NCBI GenBank assembly: GCA_907165065.1
Contig: OU015532.1
Span: 38,544,339-38,608,338, forward strand
Length of the DNA stretch: 64,000 bases
Origin: Caprimulgus europaeus
Lineage: Eukaryota; Chordata; Aves; Caprimulgiformes; Caprimulgidae
Direction of reading: 5' to 3'
This document shows positions 33,668-61,500 of this stretch, one piece after another; the first letter of the stretch is position 1; the number at the start of each line of letters is the position of its first letter. The notes below the pieces were generated by a model that saw only the letters and a list, made by a program, of their open reading frames with translations, did not search any database and was not told where the DNA came from. A program made the translations under genes and the position numbers.

Positions 33668-35153
33668 GCACTGTAGCACCCTCAGCATGTTCAGATAGAG
33701 AGAAAAGCAAGCAGAATAACTATATCCAACTGGAAAAGCAAGTGCGAATGCATTTACACTGAAATTTGACCCATGCCCTGCAGCTTACGCTTCAAACTCA
33801 ATAACAGCACAAGTGAATTAAAGGCCAGGAGCATAAAGCACCTTCATCTCACCTCTATTCCAAAGAGAGCATAGCTAACTGAGCTGCAGGGCCTGCCAGT
33901 CTGTCAGGAGAGTGGCTAAGTACTCTCTTAGGGGAGAGCACCATTTACTGCATCATCAGCCACACTTCCTGAAATAGCCTGTTCCTCCTTGGAGGGCACT
34001 CATCTGATCACCATCCACAACTTGAAGGGACTTTTGAGACCAGACAGGAAAACAGTAGGAACTTTCCTTTTGACAGCAGCCCAGCCAGGTACATATAGCA
34101 CAGTGAGAGCCCTCCCAGGGGCCAGGGTTTGGTACCTATCAGGCACAACAGACTTGGTAGGCATTAAATCTTCAACTCAGCAAAGACTGCTCCATGACAT
34201 AAGACAATAAAAACAGATGCCACATATGAGACAACTCACATTAGCCCTAGTTTTCAAAGACATAGCCAAACTAGTAACTTTCCAGACAACTCTGCTTGTT
34301 GCAAGATCTTAACTCCTTTGCACATCACTGGGACAGATACTAAAAAGACAGCTGCTTCTCTAGGAAGTCTGCTTGCTCTGTAAAATCACTGCTCACAGTT
34401 TTCCTCTTGCAGTTCAGCTGTAAGTTGGGCTGGGAATAGCTGTGCCTTGCACTATCTGGCTGTCACACAAAGCAAGCAATTAGAAGCACAAGTATCCCCA
34501 TTTGCTCCCATGCTTCATTTTAATCTCCTAAACAGAGATGGAGCCACAAAACTGATAAAGGAAGAAGTTTGTTTAAGGTAGTTAGATGCACATTTGATGT
34601 GTGTCTATATGCTACCATGGAAGAATTCACCTGAATGAGAGTTACAGCCATATTAATGAGTTCAACCCAGAGGTGCTGGTGTTAGTTACGTAGGTAATGG
34701 GCAAGTAATGATAAATATACACATATTCTGGAGTGCAGTTGCAATCACAGCTTGATCCTGAAAGTATAACCGTGACATAAAGACTAGGTAACAGTCCTAA
34801 CATGAACACACAAACTGAGGAGGCTTTACTGCTGGTGGTCACTGGATGGCATTTCTCTCCTGAATGCCAGCAATGCAAGATTTATGGGGAGTCAGTGCAT
34901 TTTAGGATTCTTTTTATGTTGGTCAGTAATTCAATTTCCAGGTACACTCACAGACTCTCTGACTGGACACAAACCCAAGTGACTTACTCCACACTCCTGT
35001 ACAGATCTGAATGCCAAGTGTCATCTGGTCCAGCTCTTGGAGTTAAGTGATCTTTACTAACCTTGAACTACCTGCCATTGATCTGGGTAGTAAGAGGCTG
35101 CCAGACATGACAGCCCTGCAGTAACTGCTTCTGTGCAGTTTCTTATTCCCTGC

Positions 35154-35209
35154 TAATGCTGCACAATATGCAGTCTTTAACTGTGATAATGCTGCACAAT
35201 GTGCAGCCC
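35154..35209 (+). repeat. Short duplicated block, period 33 bp
   Basis: The block taatgctgcacaat(a/g)tgcag occurs at 35,154 and again at 35,187. Each contains the palindromic ctgcacaatatgcag-type core. Confidence 0.65.
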
Positions 35210-36189
35210 TACCAGAATGAGTGTCCTCACCTTCATGAAGGGTCAGAGCAGGCACCCTGCCAGTCGTGGTTGGAGCAGCTGATGCACAGTAACTTGAGTC
35301 CATAGTGCCATGGCGTAGCATGAAGCAGTTCTGCAGGTCTCCCTGAGGCAGTAGTAACTGGGACGATGGAGTGAGGGTCTGCTTCCTTTCGAGTTTCAGT
35401 AAAAGCACTGTTCTTAATTCTGATCTAGGTCACTGCTAACTCAGAAACTTCACACCACGCTCCTTTGCCTGGTGTAGATGTGCCTTGGAATTAGGACAGC
35501 CTTGGATGCTTGTAGATAAGACAGAAGAAAAATGAGGGCTGAAAGATATAGGAGTGCCTACTTTGCAATTCTCAGTATCTGCCTGATAAGAGAGATGTGG
35601 GTGAGTCTTTTTCCAGATCTGCTCTTTTCACACATGACAGATGAATCAACTTTGCCCCTCTTTAGTCCAGTCTAAGTAAAGTGCAGGAGCTATTCCCAAA
35701 ATACCAGGTTCACTTGAGAGATGATAGCTGCAGCCTGCATATGGGCTGTCAACAACTAATATTAAGAGATTAAAAGTGTTCCTCAAACTTTGTCAGCAGC
35801 ATTCTTTTCCAGTGCTATCATTCTGCAAATCAGAGTACTCATTTTTAATTAAAGTGCAACAAGAAATACTAGGAATGATGATAAATGGTTTTGATTTGGC
35901 CCATCCTTGCTCCTTTAGCCTCCGTGGCTAAGCCTCTTGGTTAGCAATTTGCTATCATTGTATGAAAAAGAAAGAAAGAATCCAGTATGTTTAAAACAGA
36001 ATTTGGAACACTCATTTTCTTTTTGAACAACTCTTCTGTTGTCACTGAAATCAGGAACGAACTTCTTAACACCAATGCAGTCTTAAGAAGCAGGCAAACT
36101 CTGTGTGGCTCCAGATGCACAGGGGATCATTCCACCTATGGTGCATACCAGCTCATCCCGCTACCAAAGCCTTGTACTATCAAAACATG

Positions 36190-36251
36190 CATATTCATTA
36201 CCTCTCCAAGAAATTATTAACATATTCATTACATTTCCAAGAATCCATTAA
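36190..36251 (+). repeat. 31-bp tandem duplication
   Basis: Units 36,190-36,220 and 36,221-36,251 share catattcattac and tccaag and end attaa. Confidence 0.75.
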
Positions 36252-39200
36252 TATATGTAAATCTCCTTTTCGCATGCGTACTGATGCCCCTTTTATTCTC
36301 TCCGGGGGGTCCTCTGGTGGTCATGGAACTCTTGTCACTGTGCCCTTTAGTTGAACTTTTCTTCTGTGCATGCTTAGTTCATCTTTTAGCCTGTTTGAAA
36401 CATCTCTATCTCCACAAAACTAGTTTATTCTAACATCACTACCTTATCTACCCTATTACTAGAACTTGGTACCTCGTCTACTATAAACTTGACTAGGCCT
36501 AGCAGATATGTGACTACCTTTCAGTGTCACACTGTTTAAGTAGAAGAGCATGTTCTCACAGAATGGCATCATGTTTAACCATCTACCTCTCAATATTCTT
36601 TATCAGCAAACATATCTGTGACAAAGAAGCTGCTCATATACACGCCCAAGGAATGACTTGTCACAGAGACACTTTTATTTGCCTGCAAACATTTCTGTTG
36701 ACTCTTCTTCCTTGATTGTTTAATATTACTGGGAAATTAATTGCAGTCCTGATTAACCATTCTTAACTGGGCAATCAGCCCAGCAGGATCACCTGAGTGA
36801 TCACACAACCCAGACTGTGGACAAAAATACATGCACAGTACTCTCCAAGTGAAGTGTGTTGCATTTGATGAACACTTGTAAACAAAGGATCTCTAGTGCT
36901 AAAATAAATTGTTGACTGCAAAAAACATTAAGGAGAGATCAAATTAATTTGTACCAAGTTGGCAACCATTTCTTGCATATGATTTTGCTTCCCTTTCCTC
37001 TCTTCCTTGGATATAACTAAAGACAATCTCCCAAGCAAAGGATTTGAGAAGCTTCTCTGCTTTTGTTTTCTCAGGTCTTTCAGAAGCTGTCTCTTCTTTT
37101 CCCTGTACATAGACTAAAGGCTATGGTGCAGAGCTTTACATACGATTTGGAAATAAATAATGGATGATTAACTAAGCTGGTGATAGACTGTAACAGCAGC
37201 AGCTGTGTATGCTGGAAGCTCACTGCAGCTTGGGAATTCTCTTTCCAGCTGAATGGAGGCACTGAGGGACCTCTTCTGCCCATTCACAAGGGCTTGACAC
37301 CATTTTCATCACAATCTGGTTTTGGCCCGTTTAGAAAGGAGTGAGGCTTCTGGTTTGCCTCTGTAAGTATTCATAAAGGACTTCAAACAATACTCACATG
37401 GCCAACGCAACACAAATGAAGGCACAAGGAGAGCTGGACTAGAGGCCTTACAGCTTATACTGCTTTCCAAATTGGTATCTGGTTTTGAATGTATACAGAC
37501 CTGAGTCCTCATAATGGGCATTAAAGTTTTAATTTGTAAATATCTCACCCAACACCAAAAATGCTATAGCAAGTTCACATCCAGCTAGAAAAATGCATCA
37601 TCATAGCCCAAGTGCCCAGCCTCCTTGGCTCTCCTCAGAAGCCGTTCCAGTTTCTCTATAGCACTGTCCTGAAATCTGTCCCACATCCATCTGTAAATTA
37701 ATCATCCCATCGGGGACACACAAACAGTTGCAGCTAGAAAAGTGTACAATATCTTCCTCAATATTTTCAGTTTCACCCAAGAACATATTTCCCCACATAG
37801 AGCAGGACCCCACAAAGACAATTTTCTTCAGGTAAGCTGTGAGCAGGAAATTATGGTTTAGTGAGTCACATATTCTAAAATATCACTATAATGCACGTGA
37901 CCGCTGCATCATAATAATAACTGAGCAATGCAGGTGTATGCTTAGGAACATGCTAAGGAAACCTCAGCACTGAGAAGAGATAGGCACACCCAGGCAGTTT
38001 TAGGTACTCATGGCACCTAGGGTCATCCAGACAGACAGGAATGCCCCATCTATTACAGAATGAGACAGATAAGCACGTTCTGCTTCTACAGACAAAAAAC
38101 CTCCCTGTTGGACAAAAGACAGGCATGACAGCTAATACTGACCAGTATTATGACCTCATCTCATGGCTTACAGATAATGACTGAAAATTGCCTTCATTTT
38201 ACTTGAACTTATGCCCTATTTCACAGTCCAGTGTATCTATATAATATATAAACCTACTATTTCTGATGCTTTCAGGTTCCTGTCAGGTTTTCAAGTCAGA
38301 TATCATTAGAGGTATTGACCATCTGCAAGGCTGTACAGGGAGTCTAGTGGATCCCAGGCAGTTGAAATCTGGATCTGGACATCACATCATATATTAAATG
38401 AAATGTGAGGTATCAAGTACAAATCTTGTCTGACTTGGGAACGCAATAGCTTCTCAAGGACCACATTCCCCTTGAAAAAGAAACAAGCAAAATCAGTCCC
38501 CTACAAGAACGATCTATGTAGTGACCTTATGACTGACATTGTGATGCTTCTCAAATGTTTTAGTGCAGCCAAGACATCATTTAGCTCCTCTCTAGGAGGA
38601 AGGAGCTGATGGGCTCCTTTGCCAGCCATCCTGCACAAATCTTACAACAGCTTTAAATTCTCTGGCTGAGAGATCTAGCTCTCAGCTGAGGGATACTGTT
38701 TGGTATCAACTTAGAGTCTAAGTTGGCCAACAAACAGCAATCATTCAAACACTTTTCTGTTATAATCTATTTTGGGATTTCCAAAGTTGTGGTATTTCTC
38801 TTCATATTCACCAGCAACCTGGCAGGAAGAGAGCTTGGACACTTCTGGAAAAACTACAAGATGGAAAACTCATTTGGGTGCTACGGCAATATTTGAAACT
38901 AAGCCACAGTTCAGTATACTCAGTATGTTAAAAAAGTGCCCAAATTATATATAAAAAAAATTGTCAACATTTTGTGACCTTTTCTGACCTGATCTGTGCA
39001 TGCTGGCAGTGACCACTGCCAGACTCTTCTGTAAGAAAACTTCAGCTTTGCATAGCTTGTCTCAGTCATCCACTGATGACCAGTAACCAAAGGAAGAAAT
39101 CTCAAAGATTTCCTTAAGGCTAATGCGTCTAAGGCAGGGAGAGACGGACAAGTCCCCTATGCCTCCATGCCCCCTATAACCACGTATGTCCATGGGCTCA

Positions 39201-40579
39201 AGCAAACTCTCAAAGAGGGAAGCAACAATTGTGCCTTGCCATACCACCCTGCAAGAGACCAGTCCCTTCTTTGATTGCTCCTGCAGCTGCCCAGAGCTGA
39301 GAAATAAAACCCCTGTGACAACCTCCTTTCCTCTGACAAAGTCTGTTTTCCAGCACAAAAGACATACATTGTCCTTGTGAATTCTCCTGAACAGCAATCA
39401 ATAATGGTATGATGAAACCTCTCAAGTTACTTAAACTTACTTTGTGCAATGTAAGTAGCAGACACTAAAAAATGACGCAGCAGAAATTCTCCTTCCTTAA
39501 TTTTTAGGTTCCAGACATCAATTCCACTTCAGCTTCTGTGACTAATATCCACCGCCACCACACCCGCTCCCCAGGATTTCCTGATTTCTAGATCATGCAT
39601 ACTTTTAAGCAAGATTTGTGCATAATTTATCTTATTCTTGGCTGGAGGTATCTGAAAATGCTGAACATCCATTTTCATAAAGTAAGATTTCCCAAAGATG
39701 TGTGTAGTAGGGCACCTGGAAATCAAAGCACTTGAAATAATGTAATCATTGCTGAATATCTTAGCTCTAACTTATCTTATGCAAGTATTTTCAAAATTAT
39801 ACTTTTATCACAAGAGTGATGCTATTTGCTTCTCCTTGAGGCTCTGGCTCTTGGATTCAAGTGAGTAGAAGTACGTCTGTAGCACGCTGCAACCACAACC
39901 TCAGAAACCTAGCAGCAGTGGACTCACATTACCAATGCATAAAGCCCAATTTACTGGTCCTGCTAACAAGGAATTATCCAGGCACAGTTCCAGACCTGCA
40001 TTAATACCCTCACATGGAACTGTGTTGCACAGCTTCCCAGTTTGCCCAGCAGTGTACCACCATATGTCATCCCACTAGGCTGGACGTATCTCAAAGAGAA
40101 ACTCAAGTCTCCATTTTAAATGTCCTACTAGTTCCAGAGGGAAGCTTGAACACATTGTACCACAGCTGCAGCTTTACCACGTAAAAGTTACATAGATAAT
40201 GAAAAGACACCTCCCAGTATATTATTGAAGGAAAAAAATCTCACTACATTGTCATCCATCTTCTTATTTTTAAACATGAGGTATGACCTACAAAATATCT
40301 TGCAACAACAATGCACCCAAAATATATCAAACTGCTGTAATACACAATGCAGCCATGGAGTTTGGCCTAACAAAGCAAAGGCTGGCGCTGACAGCAGTTC
40401 TTTTGCTGTTTGTCTGCCAGGGGAGAGCCACTCCCCACTGGTACCCCCCAGCCAGGAAATGTTCCAGGCATCACTGAGCATCCAACCATTTTTCAGTGGC
40501 ACATGGGAAAACCTGATGAAGGAAAATCAGCGTCCCTGAATGGCTGGTGCCAGAGCAGCCTTTCCTTTTGCTTCCCTGA

Positions 40580-54429
<13,850 letters not shown>

Positions 54430-56345
54430 GGTAACATTTGCTTAAGCTATTCTTAAACACTTCCAAAGCTAGGATGCTTCACAACTTCCCCAGGCAGTCT
54501 CTTTCAGTGCTTCACTCTTCACTGCTAGAAAGTTCTTCCTAGCTGAAATGTAAGCCTGCTTCGTACTTCCCACGTACAAGAGGAACAGGCTGTATCCAGG
54601 TTATATGCTTCTTTGCATTCCAGTTATGGATTTTGTTTTGGTTTTAAGTATCTGAACATTGTTAGTGTATCTTCCCTCAAAGTCTTCTTGAGGGCTTATA
54701 TTCTCTGCTTATTGTCAGGGTCCTCCTGTGGATTACATCCACATTTTCTTTAAAAATTGGCATCCAAAATGAGGTACAGTATTCTCACAAACTGCTTCTT
54801 TTCCTACATGTTAGTGTGTATTTTTCTTTATTAACAGCATAGCCTTGATGACTTTATAGAATCACAGAATGGTTTGGGTGGGAAGGGACCTTAAAGATCA
54901 TCCAGTTCCAACCCCCCTGCCATGAGCAGGGACACCTTCCACTAGACCAGGTTCTCAAAGCCTCATCCAACCTGGCCTTCAAAACTTCCAGGGAAGGGGC
55001 ATCCACAGCTTCTCTGGGCAACCTGGGCCAGTGTCTCACCACCCTCACAAGAAAGAATTTCTTCCTAATATCTAATCTAAACCTCCCCTCTTCCAGCTTA
55101 AAGCCATTTCCCCTTGTCCTGTCATTAACTGCCCTTATGAAAAGTCCCTCCTCAGCTTTCTTGTAGCCTCTTCAGGTACTGGAAGGCTGCTGTAAGATCT
55201 CCCTGAAGCCTTCTCTTCTCCAGGCTGAACAGCCCCAACTCTCTCAGCCTGTCCTCACAGCAGAGCTGCTCCAGCCCTCGGATCATCCTCGTGGCCTCCT
55301 CTGGACTCGTTCTAACTGGTCCATGTCTCTCTTGTGTTGGGGGCTACAGAACTGGACACAGGAATCCAGGTGGGGCCTTACGAGAGTGGAGTAGAGGGGG
55401 AGAATCCCCTCCCTCGACCTGCTGGCCACGCTGCTCTTAATGCAGCCCAGGACACGGTTATTGGCCTCTGGGCTGCAAGTGCACATTGCCGGCTCATGTT
55501 GAACTTCTCATCCACCACCACTCCCAAGTCCTTCTCTTCAGAGCTGGTCTCAAGCCACTCATTGCCCAGCCTGTGTTTATGTTTGGGGTTGCCCTGACCC
55601 AGGTGCAGGACTTTGCATTTGGCCTTGTTGAACTTCATGAGGTTAGCACAGGCCCCACCTCTCAGGCCTGTCAAGGTCCCTCTGGATGGCATCCTGTCCC
55701 TCAGTGTGTCGACCGCACCACCCAGCTTGGTGTCATCTGCAAACTTGCTGAGGGTGCACTCGATCCCCCTGTCCATGTCTCCAACAAAGGTGTTGAACAG
55801 TACCGGTCCCAATACCGACCCTTGGGGGACACCACTCGTCACCGGTTTCCACTTGGACATTGAGCTGTTGACCACAACTCTTTGAGTGCAACCATCCAGC
55901 CAGTTCCTTATCCACCAAGTGGTCCATCCATAGCTGGTGATCCACTTCCCTCCCCTGATCCTTTTCAGCAGAACTGCTCTCCAACCAACTGTTCACCTGC
56001 TGTACTTACACAGTGGGTTTTTTTCCTGTCTAATTGGAGGACTTTTCACTTGCCCCTGTCAGATTGCATCCTGTTTTTATCAGGACGCCATCAGTTTATG
56101 GAGAGCCTTTGGAATTATACCTGTCTTCCAACATATGCCAGGTCCTGCATCTGCACATTGACGAGGCAGCCAGCAGTCTGTCATTTAGGTCTTTATTAAG
56201 GATACCAAATACCATGGAGCCTAGGACAGATCAGTGCAGAATCCTACTATATATTGTCTTCCACTTAGTTAACAGAGTTCAGTCTATTCATTTGGACTGT
56301 TCTCCTTCAAATTGCTTGAGAAGATGTCACTAGAATTTATCATTT
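54430..56345 (-). mobile_element. Ancient CR1/L3-like LINE, interrupted by a younger CR1
   Basis: The two halves (54,430-54,856 and 55,932-56,345) both look like strongly diverged CR1-family sequence in reverse orientation. The left half has the 3' region (cttccccaggcagtctctttcagtgcttca-like text and a degenerate outer ORF2 end). The right half resembles the reverse-transcriptase end, with the degenerate 'gacagatcagtgcagaatcc' segment corresponding to the DQCRIL/GSVLGP area. Removal of the young CR1 joins them in the right order. No open frame survives. Confidence 0.6.
54857..55931 (-). mobile_element. CR1, 5'-truncated, nested inside an older CR1
   Basis: The 3' tail is at the left (tagaatcacagaatggtttgg). 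The frame from 55,875 leftward encodes the end of reverse transcriptase ([23 protein letters not shown]) and then the ORF2 C-terminus, with two one-base shifts also seen in the copies at 57.3 and 62.6 kb. Homology to the 57.3-kb copy stops at about 55,931, marking the 5' truncation. Confidence 0.9.
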
Positions 56346-57280
56346 GACTAGTGTAAAAGTCAAGATATGTGACACTGACTGTTCCTCCTTTATCTTCAAT
56401 ATTGATCACCCTACCGTAGACTGAAGTTAAACTGATTTGTTCTGATAGCTCACATTAGCCATTACTTATCTCCTTGTTACCAGCACTGTGCACTCCAAAG
56501 TGTTGCAGTAGGCAGAGTCCTAGGGTGGGCTGCCAGCCACAAAAAGCCTCACACACAGGCTAGCAGCTCTTTTGAGAACTGGTATATGCCTCGTAACGTG
56601 CATGACGGTGGAAGCATCAGTGTACTTCAGTAACTACCACTGTCTCTCTCTCCTAGAAAAGATAATTGGAATAGTGAAGTCAGTGTCCTTCTTCTGAAGG
56701 AGGTATGAATGATGCATGAGCAGCAGAGAACTGAAGGAGACCATGCTATGTATTGGAAGGAAGGCATGGCCAAGAAGGCAGGATGGGGAGAAGGAGAAGG
56801 CAGCTTGGAAGAGGTGGCTGTCTTTGGGTTCTCCAAACATTTGTGGATCCACACCTCATTTAGCATTAATTCCTCCCTACAGTGAGAGACAACCTGTCAT
56901 ACAGCTTGGATTTTAATTTTCCACAAGTTTCCCTGCAAACAGAAACATACAGGGATGTTTAGTCCTTTTTGGTACCTGAAGAGAAATAAATGAGAACCAC
57001 CGGCTGGAAAGTTGTACTGTCATTCTGGTACTCCTTTCTCATCCCATTAAAATTGTCCAGGAACTAGAAGTCAGCTGATCAGATTATTGCCAGACATTAT
57101 CAAGCTGTCTATAATTAACTTTTTATTGGTAAGAAACCAGAAAATCTTCTTTGTTTGCAAGCTGGCACTATAGAGAAAGAAGAGAAATATTTCATGGAAG
57201 AGATTGTTTGGTGCAGATTCTAATTAATGTCTCGGCCTTGTAGTGAAACTGCGTGTGGCATTTCTCTGAAAAAAAGATCA
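56346..57280. other. Probable TTC9 intron, nothing recognised
   Basis: This spacer separates the nested CR1 pair from the next young CR1. No exon or repeat was recognised. Confidence 0.4.
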
Positions 57281-58593
57281 TAGAATCATAGAATCACAGA
57301 CTGGTTTGGGTTGGAAGGGACCTTAAAGATCATCCAGTTCCAACCCCCCTGCCATGAGGAGGGACACCTTCCACTAGACCAGGTTGCTCAAAGCCTCATC
57401 CAGCCTGGCCTTCAAAACTTCCAGGGAGGAGCAGCCACAGCTTCTCTGGGCAACCTGTTCCAGTGTCTGACCACCCTCACAGTGAAGAATTTCTTCCTAA
57501 TATCTAATCTAAACCTCCCCTCTTTCAGCTTAAAGCCATTTCCCCTTGTTCTGTCACTACCTGCCTTTGTAAAAAGCCCTTCCCCAGCTTTCTTGTAGCC
57601 CCTTCAGGCACTGGGAGGCCGCTATAATATCCCCCCGGAGCCATCTCTTCTCCAGGCTGAGCAGCCCCAACTCTCTCAGCCTGTCCTCACACCAGAGCTG
57701 CTCCAGCCCTCGGATCATCCTCGTGGCCTCCTCTGGACTTGTTCTAGCAGGTCCATGTCTCTCTTGTGTTGGGGGCTCCAGAACTGGACACAGGACTCCA
57801 GGTGGGGCCTTAAGAGAGCGGAGTAGAGGGGGAGAATCCCCTCCCTCGACCTGCTGGCCATGCTTCTCTTGATGCAGCCCAGGACACGGTTATTGGCCTC
57901 TGGGCTGCAAGCGCACATTGCCGGCTCATCTTCAGCTTCTCATCCACCACCACTCCCAAGTCCTTCTCTGCAGAGCTGGCCTCAAGCCACTCATTGCCCA
58001 GCCTGTACTTGTGCTTGGGGTTGCCCCGACCCAGATGCGAGATCTTGCATTTGGCCTTGCTGAACTTCATGAGGTTTGCACAGGCCCCACCTCTCAAGCC
58101 TGTCATGGTCCCTCTGGATGGCACCCTGTCCCTCAGTGTGTCAACTGCACCACCCAGCTTGGTGTCATCAGCAAACTGGCTGAGGGTGCACTTGATCCCA
58201 CTGTCCATGTCACTGACAAAGATATTGAAGAGCACCGGTCCCAACACCGACCCCTGAGGGACACCACTCGTCACTGGTTTCCACTCGAACTTTGAGCTGT
58301 TGACCACAACTCTCTGAGTGCGACCATCCAGCCAGTTCCTTATCCACCAAGTGGTCCATCCATCAAACCCACATGCATCCAGTTTGGAGATAAGGATGCC
58401 ATGTGGGACGGTGTCAAACACCTTGCACAAGTCCAGGAAGATGACATCAGTTGCTTTAGCCTTATCCACCAAGGTTGTAACCCTGTCATAAAAGGCCACC
58501 AGATTGGTCAGGCACAATTTGCCCTTGGTGAAGCCATGCTGGTTGTCTCCAATCACCCTCTCATTCTCCATGTGCCTTAGCACATGGATGCTT
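57281..58593 (-). mobile_element. CR1, 5'-truncated, with long reverse-transcriptase frame
   Basis: The 3' end is at the left, with two copies of the octamer tail (atagaatcatagaatcac). A 257-residue frame at 58,583-57,810 encodes much of the reverse transcriptase: [54 protein letters not shown] and [10 protein letters not shown]. The frame is then shifted at the same place as in the 54.9- and 62.6-kb copies. Sequence upstream of about 58,593 is unrelated. Confidence 0.93.
57810..58583 (-). pseudogene. CR1 reverse transcriptase fragment
   Basis: The finger and palm parts of a non-LTR reverse transcriptase are readable for about 210 residues, including the catalytic FADD box near residue 138 and the conserved [12 protein letters not shown] motif near residue 110. 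The first Met is internal to the real ORF2, so the start is an artefact of 5' truncation. After CALAAQ the frame leaves the conserved path because of a one-base difference. It is part of a dead insertion and not expected to make enzyme. Confidence 0.88.
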
Positions 58594-61500
58594 TAAACAT
58601 TCTCTTTGGAGGAATGCTGGATTGCTTTCTTGAAAGGCCCAGCACACGTGGAGCTTAGTGCAGATGTGGATGCTTTACCACCTCTGTTCTGTGCCCTTGC
58701 TATAGGCTTCTTACATTCCCACGTTACATTGCTCCTTTTAGTGCCAACCCAGACTGAAAATTTAACACAGGTTAAAACATAGGTTTAAAATTGGGCTGTG
58801 CCATCCACATGTGACCTGTGCAGTCTGCATGCTCAGGATCAATAACTTCAACTTCTGAGAAATGTTGATAAGCATTCCAGTAGTCCAGAGTTTTTTTGTG
58901 CTGAACATTAAAATTACGGTAGTTTAAGTCCAAGGTGACTTTTATTCTAAAATAACACTTTACATTTTCAGCATCATCCTATGAAACATTTTACTTGATT
59001 CATTTTAGAAGTTAATTACAATTTAAATGAATAACAAATGGCTGAAATTTTCAATGTCATGTTGTAACATATCATGATGTAACATTTACGACAATGGAAA
59101 TCCTATTTACATAGACTGCATCATGCAGATATTGGTGATAGATACATCCATTAGAGGCATGAGTGGAAGATCACTGTCTATTCCAAGACAAACATTTTTC
59201 CTTTTTTTTTTCTCCTTTTTTTTTGTTGTTTCTTCCCAAACACTTAAATCAAACCAGAACTTATCACTATAATGTTTTCTCTTTTCCAAGGAAAAGTATC
59301 AATATGAAGGGTGAAGTAACAGAAGTATGAGACTCTCCTAGTGTGCCCTTCAAGTCTTAAAGAGAAGAAAGCCTGTTCAATGATATATAAAGGTCTTAAT
59401 CAGATATCTGAATAAAACCTTGAAGCAGTTATATCAAAACCTCAGTCCAAAATAGAACCAGAGCAAGAATTTGCACCATCTTCCTGCAATTTAAGCAGAT
59501 TGTAAGTGAGCTGCTGGCTGCTATACTTAAGGCAAGATCACATCAGAAAGCAAAGTATTTTGCAGAGCTTAATGGTGGTTATTTCTGGGAATGATACTGT
59601 CAGTTTGTGAAATACACATTGAGTTTGTAGTGGTTGGAGTATCTAGCACTTACTAAGGAATAATAATCCACATAAGCTATTAAACTCCAGCATTAGAGAC
59701 AAGAATAAATACAGTAAAGAGGCAATACCCACTTCAGGTGTAAGCAGTAGTGGGTTTAGCTACTTCTCTCTACTTTGCAACTAAACAAATCAATACATTT
59801 GTTTCTTTTTTTAATCCACTGGTTGTCTGGAACAGTCTTGTTAGCCTTGCCCACCTTCCAGGAAGCTCCTCGGTGAAAGCAGGCCAGATGCACTAATACA
59901 TTTTTGGAAGGCAAATCTAATATCCCCTAATATTTTTGGTCTAAGGGGTGGAAGGCAAAGATCATTTGGATTCAGAGCCTTTTGTGTGGGTATACAAAAG
60001 TGGGTCAACCACATGACTTACTATTAGCTCTTGCATAGGACACCTGCTCCAGTCTCCAGGGGATATTTGCAAGGCTAGCTTTAAGCACTGCAGGTTAGTA
60101 TCCCATGGTAAGTATATCCAGCAGAGAAAAAGATGATGCAGAACAGGAATGTGATTGTGGTTAACTGATCTGCTAGAGGAGCTGCTCTCATACACACCCG
60201 GGGATTGGATTTCTGCGTGGATTTCACTGCTGTAAATGTTCTTCTTGGTCCTCAGGCTGGCTGCCCTGTGGCTCTGTGTCCTTAGCACCTTGTCCCAAAC
60301 TCTTAACTCCACTTCTCCCCCTAGACTTTGCCTCCTCAATAGACCTCAACTCCGCACTCATACATACCTTTCACCACCCCAACAGTTCTGTGCCCCTGTC
60401 CCTATGCGTATTTCAGCCCGTCCCCTCCCCTTGCAAGTGTCTGTCTCCCTGTCCTTCTGTCATAACTAAGACAACCCCTCTTAGCTTGGTTTCCACTTTC
60501 TGCTCTTCTTTCTTCCTGTGACCAGTGAGCCAATAAGAGAGTTTTCTTGCTCTCTACATTTACAAATCCCTGCTTTTTCCTAAATGGGATTGTGCCCAGG
60601 GTGGACCAGTATTTAGGGGATTTGGGTACCAAATTCTAAGGCATCTCTACTGACTCCTATAAGCAGTGCTATAGTGGTTTTATTTTCAGAAGGTTATCAG
60701 TTGGCCAGCTATAGCTTACCCTGGGGATAACAGAAGGCACCTGCTTGACACAGATCTTATCTGCCAGATTTCAGTTTGCAAAGCCAAACGGTGAGAGGCA
60801 CAAGACAAATATGAAGAGACAGTCCCCAGAGATCTTTAACAAGGGAAAAATAAGATCTGCTTCCCTAGCCTGTTTTTCAAAAATACCTGAATAGTCCTGG
60901 CTCACACTTTGCAAAAGCAGACATTGCACATGGAATATTTTAGTTCAAAAGCTTTAAAGACCAACACAGTTATAAGCAGCTGACTGTCTTCTACAGTGGA
61001 AGGCACAAAGCAATTTTAAAAATCGGCAGCACTACCAGCTCACCTGGGTGATAGGGAACTGCAAACAGGGTGGGAGTTTGTGAAATATGAAATTGCAACC
61101 CAAGATACTCCTGCAAGGCAAGGTCACTTTAATCTCCCAGAACAAGAGCAAATGGAATTCCTGTTGGGATTAACGCAGTGTGCTGAGCCCAAGGGACATG
61201 CTAACGTTTCCACAGTACTTTGGCTCACTCTCTGAAGTGTTCTGTAACATGGATAGGTCTTGAGCCTTGCCTACAGCGAGAATTTAGCCACTGGTCTAAA
61301 CTGTGTCTAGAGGATTGTTCTGCCATGCAGATTTACCCTTTGGTGAGAATTGCCAGGTAGGTAAAGCTCTTGATACTGTTGTGCAAAATCTCCACGTTAA
61401 AATCCATACATCCTACCTCCAGATTAGTTCTTAGCTCAGCCCAAATTAGAAGCCAAAAGTTCAGGCCAAACTGAACTATTTGCATAACCTGCAGAGGTAT

